From the NCBI GenBank assembly GCA_013001485.1, contig JABDMN010000060.1, positions 1 to 11,586 of the forward strand: 11,586 bases of DNA, given 5' to 3'. The translations under genes were made by a program, and so were the position numbers. This DNA is from Acidimicrobiia bacterium. GTDB lineage: Bacteria; Actinomycetota; Acidimicrobiia; Spongiisociales; UBA5794. This document shows positions 7,039 through 11,586 of this stretch, piece by piece (within the stretch, counting starts at the first letter, position 1; every line of letters begins with the position of its first letter). Below the pieces are notes generated by a model. It worked only from the letters and a program-made list of their open reading frames with translations, did not search any database and had not been told where the DNA came from.

Positions 7039-7767
7039 ATGCCGGTCTACCGGCTCGATATCGCCTACGACGGCGGCGGGTTCCGGGGCTACGCCAAGCA
7101 GCCGACGGTGCCGACGATCCAGGCAGACCTCGAGATGGTCATCGCCGACCTCGTCGGGCCAGTCGAAACCGTCGTTGCAGGCCGTACCGACGCCGGGGTC
7201 CATGCCCGCCACAACGTGGTCAGCTTCGAGACCGAAGCTGAGGTCGACCTGGCCAGACTGCGACGTAGCGCCAACACCAGACTCGGCCCCGAGGTCGTGG
7301 TGACCGATGCCGGCGTGGCGCCCGACGGCTTCTCGGCGCGGTTCTCGGCGACCGGGCGTCGCTACCAATACCGCATATTCACTGGCGACCACCCGGATCC
7401 TTTCACGGCCGACTTCACGTGGTGGGTCGAGCACGACCTCGACATGGAGGCGATGAACACGGCGGCAGGCGCGTTCGTCGGCGAGCAGGACTTCACCTCG
7501 CTGTGTCGCAAGGCCGGAGACCGGTCAATGGTGCGCCACGTACGCCATGCGTCATGGTCTCAGGACGGCCCGCTGTGCACCTATGACGTCGAGGCAAGCA
7601 GCTTCTGTCACCAAATGGTGCGATCCATGGTCGCTATCTGCGTCGATGCCGGCCGAGACAAGATCGATCCCGCCTCGGTGCCCGAAATCCTGGCCGCCCT
7701 CGACCGCCAGGCCGGCAGGGGAGTGGCACCTCCACACGGACTGATGCTGTGGGAGGTCTCCTACTGA
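7039..7767 (+). CDS. truA: tRNA pseudouridine(38-40) synthase
   Basis: TruA converts uridines 38, 39 and 40 of tRNA anticodon stem-loops to pseudouridine, which supports decoding accuracy. The 242-residue protein starts MPVYRLDIAYDGGGFRGYAKQP. It carries the catalytic aspartate D51 in AGRTDAGVHA, the active-site tyrosine Y109 in RRYQYRI, a GEQDFTSLCRK segment (148-158), and FCHQMVRSMVA (189-199) in place of the more common FLxHMVRxIVG. The ATG at 7039 lies two bases after the stop of the membrane protein, with no clear ribosome-binding site, so translation is probably coupled. truA after rplQ is the usual neighbourhood; here two extra genes intervene. Its stop codon is embedded in a strong hairpin. 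Confidence 0.96.
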   Translation: MPVYRLDIAYDGGGFRGYAKQPTVPTIQADLEMVIADLVGPVETVVAGRTDAGVHARHNVVSFETEAEVDLARLRRSANTRLGPEVVVTDAGVAPDGFSARFSATGRRYQYRIFTGDHPDPFTADFTWWVEHDLDMEAMNTAAGAFVGEQDFTSLCRKAGDRSMVRHVRHASWSQDGPLCTYDVEASSFCHQMVRSMVAICVDAGRDKIDPASVPEILAALDRQAGRGVAPPHGLMLWEVSY

Positions 7768-7784
7768 CGGCGTCGCCGTCAGTA
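7762..7784 (+). terminator. Perfect hairpin spanning the truA stop codon
   Basis: TACTGACGGC (7762-7771) and GCCGTCAGTA (7775-7784) form a perfect ten-base stem with a three-base loop (GTC). The truA TGA at 7765-7767 is inside the left arm. No T-run follows (CGGGCC comes next), so it would be a U-less terminator or an RNA 3'-end stabiliser, both well known in high-GC actinobacteria. It marks the probable end of the long rplO-to-truA transcription block. Confidence 0.6.
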
Positions 7785-7788
7785 CGGG

Positions 7789-7872
7789 CCACCAGCCGCC
7801 GGCTACCAGCCACCAGCCAAGCCGGTAGCCGGTAGCTGGAAGCTGGCAGCCGAGGGAGCTGGAAGCCGGCCG
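7789..7872. repeat. Degenerate heptad repeat with inverted arms
   Basis: The gap between truA and the next gene is built of 7-base units. The left arm reads CCACCAG, CCGCCGG, CTACCAG, CCACCAG in register from 7789. The right arm, from 7822, reads CCGGTAG, CCGGTAG, CTGGAAG, CTGGCAG and CCGAGGG, then, after a two-base slip, CTGGAAG and CCGGCCG up to 7872. The left units CTACCAG and CCACCAG are reverse complements of CTGGTAG and CTGGTGG, so the arms are inverted relative to each other. CCGGCTACC (7799-7807) pairs exactly with GGTAGCCGG (7824-7832). No protein-like frame is conserved. Function unknown. Confidence 0.75.
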
Positions 7873-7880
7873 CCGAGCTC

Positions 7881-7886
7881 TAGGCT
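7881..7886 (+). promoter_or_regulatory. Possible -10 of a leaderless promoter for the PPOX-type gene
   Basis: TAGGCT fits the actinobacterial TANNNT -10. Six bases separate it from the GTG at 7893, which is the spacing expected if transcription begins at the start codon itself. No Shine-Dalgarno sequence precedes the GTG, consistent with a leaderless mRNA. The -35 region falls in the last repeat units and shows no clear box. Confidence 0.4.
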
Positions 7887-7892
7887 CGCTGC

Positions 7893-8282
7893 GTGCTGAC
7901 TGACAAGGCTCGTCGTCTCGCTGAAGGGGCCAACTACGCCGTTGTGTCCTCTGTTCTGCCGTCTGGGCAGCCGCAGTCTCATGTGATGTGGGTGGACACC
8001 GATGGCTCTGACATCCTCATCAACACTCTCGAGGGGCGGCAGAAGCTCAAGAACATGGAGGCCAATCCGCTGGTCACCATCACGATCATCAACGGAACCG
8101 ACTTCTTCGACTGGGTGGAGATCCGAGGCCGGGTGACGTCCATCGAGGACGGTGAGGCAGCCACCGCACACATCGACAAGCTCTCCGAGCAGTACTTCGG
8201 CGGCCCCTTTGGCGGCCCAAGGTCTCCCCGAGCGATCCTGAGGATCAAGCCCGAACGGATTGTCGAACACGAGCCCGGGTGA
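7893..8282 (+). CDS. Pyridoxamine 5'-phosphate oxidase-fold protein, probable F420- or flavin-dependent oxidoreductase
   Basis: The 129-residue product has the split-barrel fold signature of the PPOX/FDOR superfamily. Residues 14-34 (NYAVVSSVLPSGQPQSHVMWV) are the first strands. LINTLEGRQKLKNMEANPLVTI (42-63) is the cofactor-binding strand and helix, resembling the RxKxxNxxxNP pattern of small F420-binding actinobacterial enzymes related to Rv1155. EIRGRVTSIED (76-86) and RAILRIKPERIVE (113-125) close the barrel. It likely binds F420 or FMN and reduces an unknown substrate; FMN, haem and non-catalytic members also exist. GTG 7893 is chosen because it keeps the standard N-terminus (LTDKARRLAEGANYAVV). 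It is a solitary gene bounded on both sides by heptad repeats. Confidence 0.85.
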   Translation: MLTDKARRLAEGANYAVVSSVLPSGQPQSHVMWVDTDGSDILINTLEGRQKLKNMEANPLVTITIINGTDFFDWVEIRGRVTSIEDGEAATAHIDKLSEQYFGGPFGGPRSPRAILRIKPERIVEHEPG

Positions 8283-8400
8283 CCGCAGACCCTCTTGCCG
8301 GCAGCCGGCCTCCGGCCTTTCGGTCCAACACTGCCTTGAGTCGAGTCTTCACGCTTGAGGTGAGCCCTCTTTCCGGCAGCCGGAAGCCGGCGACCGGCAG
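8283..8400. repeat. Convergent intergenic region with heptad repeats and hairpins
   Basis: This gap lies between the ends of the plus-strand PPOX-type gene and the minus-strand ilvA. It holds three heptads, CCGGCAG, CCGGCCT and CCGGCCT (8298-8318), and four more, CCGGCAG, CCGGAAG, CCGGCGA and CCGGCAG (8373-8400, ending at the ilvA stop). A 19-base direct repeat with one mismatch starts at 8290 (CCCTCTTGCCGGCAGCCGG) and at 8365. Because CCGG is self-complementary, neighbouring units fold into small hairpins. Examples are GCCGG/CCGGC at 8304-8316 followed by CTTT, and TTCCGG/CCGGAA at 8371-8385. These may end transcription from both sides. The middle part (8321-8364) shows nothing recognisable apart from two copies of CTTGAG. 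Confidence 0.7.
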
Positions 8401-9600
8401 CTACCCGATCACTCCAAACTCACCGAGGGCCCCCATGATCTCATCGTGATGTTCGGTCGAGCGGGTGGCGATCGCCACGAAGATTTCGACTTCGCCGAAC
8501 TGGAGACCGGTGCCTTCGCGGTGGTGTTCGACGGCAAGCACGTTGCCGCCGAGGTCTGCGATGGTGTTGACGACACCGGCCAGATTCCCCGGGCTGTCAG
8601 GGACTCGCACCGTGACCGTTCCGAAGCGGCCTCGTGCTTCCAGACCGTGGCGCACGATTCGGTCGATGAGCAACAGGTCGACGTTGCCGCCCGACAGCAC
8701 CGCCACGACCGGGCCACGGTCAATCGGCACCTTCCTCGCCAGCACCGCAGCTAGGCCGACAGCCCCTGCAGGCTCCACCAGGAACTTGGCACGTTCCAAC
8801 AGCAGCGCCACCGTCTCGGTCGCCTCGACATCGGAGACCGTCACAAGGTCGTCGACGTGGGCCTCGATACACGCAAACGCCGTCTCCGAGGCCCTGGGGA
8901 TAGCGATCCCGTCTGCCACCGTTGGCGCGGAGGGGATGTCGACGGGCTTCCCGGCCCGCCGGCACTCTCCGTAGAGCGGCATCGCCTCGGCCTCCACTCC
9001 GATCACCACCGTGTCGGGCCGCAGCGCCTTGATGGCTGCTGCGCTGCCTCCCAGCAAGCCACCCCCACCGGTTGGAATCACGACTACACCCGCAGTGGGG
9101 AGTTGCTCGATGACCTCCAGACCCAGTGTGCCCTGTCCGGCGATGATCGCTGGGTCGTCGTACGGGTGGATCAGTTCGGCACCAGTCTCCTGTGCAAACT
9201 CGGTGGCGGCATCCACCGCCTCACCAAGATCGTCACCAACGAGTTGCACGTGAGCGCCGTAGCCCTTGGTGGCGTTCACCTTGGGAATCGACGCATCGAC
9301 GGGCATGAAGACGGTGGCGACGATGCCGTAGTGGCTGGCAGCCAGCGCTACTCCCTGCGCATGGTTCCCTGCCGACGCAGCCACGACACCTTTGCCAGGA
9401 TCCTTGAGCTTGGAGAGGCGGTTGAGGGCCCCTCTGATCTTGAACGAGCCCGTCCGCTGAAGACTCTCGGCCTTCATCCACACCTCGGTGCCTGCCATCG
9501 CCGAGAAGGAATGAGTGGGGATCATCGGAGTCACCAGCGCCACATCGGCGGCGATGGTTCGGGCGGCTTCGATCTCGGCGAGAGTCACAGGCGTGGGCAT
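8401..9600 (-). CDS. ilvA: Threonine ammonia-lyase (threonine dehydratase) with C-terminal ACT domain
   Basis: This PLP enzyme deaminates L-threonine to 2-oxobutyrate, either as the first step of isoleucine synthesis or in threonine breakdown. The 399-residue protein has the PLP lysine K54 in GSFKIRGA, the substrate loop SAGNHAQG (76-83), the phosphate-binding glycine loop TGGGGLLGG (177-185) and the SGGN motif (303-306). A single ACT domain (about 325-395, TVTVRVPDSPGNLAGV) follows. This architecture is the medium-length form; biosynthetic E. coli IlvA has two regulatory modules, so whether isoleucine controls this enzyme is open, and TdcB-like catabolic use is possible. It is transcribed against its neighbours, convergent with the PPOX-type gene and divergent from rplM. 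No Shine-Dalgarno sequence precedes its ATG. Confidence 0.93.
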   Translation of the reverse strand: MPTPVTLAEIEAARTIAADVALVTPMIPTHSFSAMAGTEVWMKAESLQRTGSFKIRGALNRLSKLKDPGKGVVAASAGNHAQGVALAASHYGIVATVFMPVDASIPKVNATKGYGAHVQLVGDDLGEAVDAATEFAQETGAELIHPYDDPAIIAGQGTLGLEVIEQLPTAGVVVIPTGGGGLLGGSAAAIKALRPDTVVIGVEAEAMPLYGECRRAGKPVDIPSAPTVADGIAIPRASETAFACIEAHVDDLVTVSDVEATETVALLLERAKFLVEPAGAVGLAAVLARKVPIDRGPVVAVLSGGNVDLLLIDRIVRHGLEARGRFGTVTVRVPDSPGNLAGVVNTIADLGGNVLAVEHHREGTGLQFGEVEIFVAIATRSTEHHDEIMGALGEFGVIG

Positions 9601-9606
9601 CGGGCA

Positions 9607-9612
9607 ACGCTA
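9607..9612 (-). promoter_or_regulatory. Possible -10 of a leaderless promoter for ilvA
   Basis: Read on the minus strand, TAGCGT lies six bases before the ilvA ATG (9600). This is the same spacing as TAGGCT before the PPOX-type gene. The absence of any Shine-Dalgarno sequence fits leaderless transcription. No clear -35 is visible upstream. Confidence 0.4.
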
Positions 9613-9620
9613 CCGCCAGA

Positions 9621-9649
9621 TTGACCGTCGGGCCGGGTGGCTTTACCAT
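9621..9649 (+). promoter_or_regulatory. Sigma-70-type promoter of the rplM-rpsI(-glmM) operon
   Basis: TTGACC (9621-9626), a 17-base spacer and TACCAT (9644-9649) form the best promoter in the window: five of six -35 positions match TTGACA and the -10 fits TANNAT. The predicted transcript starts near 9656 and has a leader of about 77 bases before the rplM GTG. It fires away from ilvA, whose promoter lies about ten bases to the left. Confidence 0.65.
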
Positions 9650-9655
9650 TGCCGC

Positions 9656-9719
9656 TCGCTCCCGGATCCGGGAGCGATCCTGTGCGCGGTGTTCGCGTTG
9701 GGAGCCCACATCCCCGAAC
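9656..9719 (+). promoter_or_regulatory. Structured leader of rplM: 22-base perfect palindrome plus second hairpin
   Basis: Positions 9656-9677 are a perfect palindrome centred on GGATCC (left arm TCGCTCCCGGA). It starts at the predicted transcription start. In RNA it would form a nine-base stem closed by a four-base loop. A second hairpin follows: GTTCG (9691-9695) with CGAAC (9715-9719), then a four-base bulge (9696-9699), then GGGA (9700-9703) with TCCC (9711-9714) around a seven-base loop. It cannot be an end-of-gene terminator because the upstream gene is divergent. A ribosomal-protein autoregulatory leader or a DNA operator are the obvious possibilities; neither is demonstrated. Confidence 0.5.
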
Positions 9720-9732
9720 GATGGAAGTCCAC

Positions 9733-10197
9733 GTGAGTCTCAAGCGTTCTTCGACATTCTCCCAGCGTCCCGCCGACGTCGAGCGGGCCTGGCTGCTCGT
9801 CGATGCCACCAACATCCCGATAGGGCGGTTGGCCACTCGTGTCGCCACCATCTTGCGTGGCAAGCACAAGCCCACGTTCACGCCTCATGTCGACGGCGGC
9901 GACTACGTCGTTGTCATCAACGCTGCGGCGGTCGGCTCCACCGGTAACAAAGAGACCGACAAGAAGTACTTCCGCCACTCGGGCTACCCGGGCGGTCTCC
10001 GTGAGGAGAGCCTTGGCCGCTTGCGTGAGACCCACCCCGAGCGCATCATCGAGTCGGCGGTGAGGGGGATGCTCCCCAAGAATCGCCTCGGTCGCAAGAT
10101 GATCTCCAAGCTCAAGGTCTATCCCGGCGCTGAGCATCCCCATGCCGCACAGAACCCTCAACCCATTGACCTCGATGTTCGAAAGGTGGAGCGCTGA
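9733..10197 (+). CDS. rplM: 50S ribosomal protein L13
   Basis: L13 is an early-assembling large-subunit protein that binds 23S rRNA. From the GTG at 9733 the product has 154 residues: [24 protein letters not shown], the [34 protein letters not shown] core, [19 protein letters not shown], the [13 protein letters not shown] motif and [16 protein letters not shown]. It runs about ten residues longer than the usual 142-147. An in-frame ATG at 9721 would add four residues, and the frame continues open further upstream through the leader. GTG 9733 is preferred because GGAAG (9723-9727) lies just before it, but the exact start is uncertain. Its TGA overlaps the rpsI ATG by one base. Confidence 0.95.
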   Translation: MSLKRSSTFSQRPADVERAWLLVDATNIPIGRLATRVATILRGKHKPTFTPHVDGGDYVVVINAAAVGSTGNKETDKKYFRHSGYPGGLREESLGRLRETHPERIIESAVRGMLPKNRLGRKMISKLKVYPGAEHPHAAQNPQPIDLDVRKVER

Positions 10198-10589
10198 TGG
10201 CGACTCTGATGGCACGAGCGACCGGTCGCCGCAAGCGCTCCGTCGCCCAGGTACGGCTCTACGACGGCACTGGAACGTTCGCTCTCAACGGCAAGCCGTT
10301 GGAGGACTACTTCCCGATTCCGGCCCTGCAGCTCCGGATCACCGAGCCATTCCGCACGGTGAACCTCGAAGGCCGTTACGACGTCCATGCCAAGCTCCAC
10401 GGCGGAGGCACCACAGGTCAGAGTGATGCCCTTCGGTTGGCAATCGCCAGGGCTCTGGTCGAGCTGGACCCCGAATATCGCGGAGCACTCAAGAAGGAAG
10501 GCCTTCTCACCCGCGACTCCCGCAAGGTCGAGCGGAAGAAGTACGGCCTTCGCAAAGCGCGCCGGGCCCCGCAGTACACCAAGCGGTGA
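10197..10589 (+). CDS. rpsI: 30S ribosomal protein S9
   Basis: S9 lies in the head of the small subunit, and its C-terminal tail reaches the P-site tRNA anticodon loop. The 130-residue product has [14 protein letters not shown] (8-21), [10 protein letters not shown], the [19 protein letters not shown] segment (69-87) and the basic tail [16 protein letters not shown]. The last residues are TKR where most bacteria have SKR, a conservative change. AAGGTGGAG (10183-10191) inside rplM supplies the ribosome-binding site. The ATG shares one base with the rplM TGA, and the end overlaps the glmM GTG by four bases. Confidence 0.98.
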   Translation: MATLMARATGRRKRSVAQVRLYDGTGTFALNGKPLEDYFPIPALQLRITEPFRTVNLEGRYDVHAKLHGGGTTGQSDALRLAIARALVELDPEYRGALKKEGLLTRDSRKVERKKYGLRKARRAPQYTKR

Positions 10590-11586
10590 GCCGACGCCTC
10601 TTCGGAACCGATGGCGTTCGTGGCGTAGCCAACGCCGACATCACACCTGAGCTGGCCGTCGGGCTCGCCCGGTCCGCTGGAGCCCTCATCGACGGCGTCG
10701 CCGTCATCGGCAGGGATACGCGACGTTCGGGTCCGATGCTGGCCGCTGCACTCCACGCCGGCTTCAACAGCGTCGGGGTGGACACCGTCGACCTCGGCAT
10801 CGTCCCGGTGGGTGCAGTTTCACGACTCACCAGGGAGGCGAGTGCCCGGTACGGCGTGATGGTGAGCGCTTCGCACAATCCGGCTCCGGACAACGGGATC
10901 AAGTTCTTCGGGCGTGATGGCGCGAAGCTCGACGACGACTCCGAGAAGGCCATCGAGGATGGTTTCGCACGGACTCACGAACCTGCGATCGGGCATCTGA
11001 TCGGCCTCCAGACGGTGATGAGCGACGCCGTCGATCGATACGTGGGTTTCCTGCGGCACAAGGCTCAGTACTCCCTGCGCGGAGTCGAACTCGCCATCGA
11101 CTGTGCCAATGGCGCTGCCTTCGCCGCCGCTCCTCAGCTGTTCGATGCTCTCAAGGCTGATGTCGAGGTCTACGCCGCCGATCCCGATGGCACCAATATC
11201 AACGAGGGGTGCGGCGCTACTCACCCCGAGGTTCTTGCCGCCAAGGCATCGGGCCGCATCGGGCTCGCCTTCGATGGAGACGCCGACCGGCTCATCGCGG
11301 TCGACGAGAACGGCGAGATCGTCAATGGCGACGTGTTGATGGCCATCGTTGCCAAACACCTCAAGGACAACGGCAAGCTCGCCGGCAACACCGTTGTCGC
11401 CACCGTCATGTCGAATCTGGGATTCCGCCAGGCGATGAAACAGGCTGGCATCGACGTCATCGAGACAAAGGTCGGCGATCGTTACGTCCTCGAGGCCATG
11501 AAGGAGCACAAGGCCGTGGTCGGCGGCGAACAGTCGGGCCACATCCTCCTCGAAGACCGCACCACCGGAGATGGCCTGCTGTCGGC
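10586..11586 (+). CDS. glmM: Phosphoglucosamine mutase (3' end cut off by window)
   Basis: GlmM interconverts glucosamine-6-phosphate and glucosamine-1-phosphate, feeding UDP-GlcNAc into peptidoglycan. The GTG at 10586 overlaps the rpsI TGA (GTGA), and 333 codons are visible to the window edge, about three quarters of the usual 440-450. The product begins [16 protein letters not shown]. It has GRDTRRSG (42-49), the phosphoserine loop SASHNP with the active serine at S96, the magnesium loop DGDADR (D230, D232, D234) and the sugar-binding GEQSGH (314-319). Two oddities: the loop before GRDTR is roughly ten residues shorter than in common homologues, and the usual PTPAVAYLT reads PVGAVSRLT (73-82). 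The order rplM-rpsI-glmM is standard in actinobacteria. Confidence 0.96.
   Translation, partial: MSRRLFGTDGVRGVANADITPELAVGLARSAGALIDGVAVIGRDTRRSGPMLAAALHAGFNSVGVDTVDLGIVPVGAVSRLTREASARYGVMVSASHNPAPDNGIKFFGRDGAKLDDDSEKAIEDGFARTHEPAIGHLIGLQTVMSDAVDRYVGFLRHKAQYSLRGVELAIDCANGAAFAAAPQLFDALKADVEVYAADPDGTNINEGCGATHPEVLAAKASGRIGLAFDGDADRLIAVDENGEIVNGDVLMAIVAKHLKDNGKLAGNTVVATVMSNLGFRQAMKQAGIDVIETKVGDRYVLEAMKEHKAVVGGEQSGHILLEDRTTGDGLLS

Noticed and set aside
7893..8282. PPOX-type gene as true pdxH
   Set aside because: It is 129 residues, far shorter than PdxH (about 200 or more), and lacks its C-terminal dimerisation part. The RQKLKNMEANP pattern fits small F420/flavin proteins.
7789..8400. CRISPR array
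   Set aside because: The units are 7 bases, contiguous and degenerate, with no spacers of uniform length and no cas genes.
9637..9732. Longer L13 reading through the leader from 9637
   Set aside because: It would translate the promoter -10 and the palindrome, and the added residues have no counterpart in L13.
10820..11542. Long minus-strand open frame opposite glmM (240 codons), and similar ones opposite map, secY and rpsD
   Set aside because: They mirror codon bias of strongly conserved plus-strand genes in GC-rich DNA; none has a recognisable domain.

Overview
The window is a GC-rich bacterial segment that is almost entirely coding. It holds the distal part of the classic ribosomal-protein (spc/alpha) cluster followed by the rplM-rpsI-glmM cluster. 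The gene order, the short-LID adenylate kinase, the F420-type flavin/deazaflavin oxidoreductase fold protein, the many GTG starts and the RpsD and RpoA sequences all point to an actinobacterium. Ribosomal protein S4 keeps four Cys residues that, from memory, are lost in Mycobacterium. With the unusual leaders, this suggests a deep-branching lineage such as Acidimicrobiia. That placement is inference and was not checked against a database.

Layout. 1-5964: rplO (3' end only), secY, adk, map, rpmJ, rpsM, rpsK, rpsD, rpoA and rplQ, all on the plus strand and mostly translationally coupled. infA, usually found between map and rpmJ, is absent; a 121-base gap with a possible promoter and a GC hairpin takes its place. 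5964-7767: a NUDIX hydrolase and a five-helix Yip1-like membrane protein are coupled directly onto rplQ, followed by truA, whose stop codon lies in a perfect hairpin. 7768-9600: an accessory interval that interrupts the usual truA to rplM neighbourhood. It holds a small PPOX/F420-type protein flanked on both sides by degenerate 7-base repeats of the form CYGGNAG, and a convergent threonine ammonia-lyase gene on the minus strand. 9601-11586: a divergent promoter region with a well-formed promoter and two predicted hairpins, then rplM, rpsI and the first 333 codons of glmM, which runs off the end.

How the genes work together. The first block supplies the ribosome (L15, L36, S13, S11, S4, L17), the core RNA polymerase alpha subunit, the membrane exit channel for nascent proteins (SecY), N-terminal methionine removal (Map) and adenylate balance (Adk). 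TruA modifies tRNA anticodon stems, L13 and S9 complete the ribosomal set, and GlmM starts the supply of UDP-GlcNAc for the cell wall. No phage, transposase, CRISPR array, toxin system, rRNA or tRNA gene is visible. I found no convincing new multi-gene system. The points most worth following up are the rplM leader, the heptad repeats around the PPOX gene, the missing infA, and the NUDIX/Yip1 insertion in the ribosomal operon.
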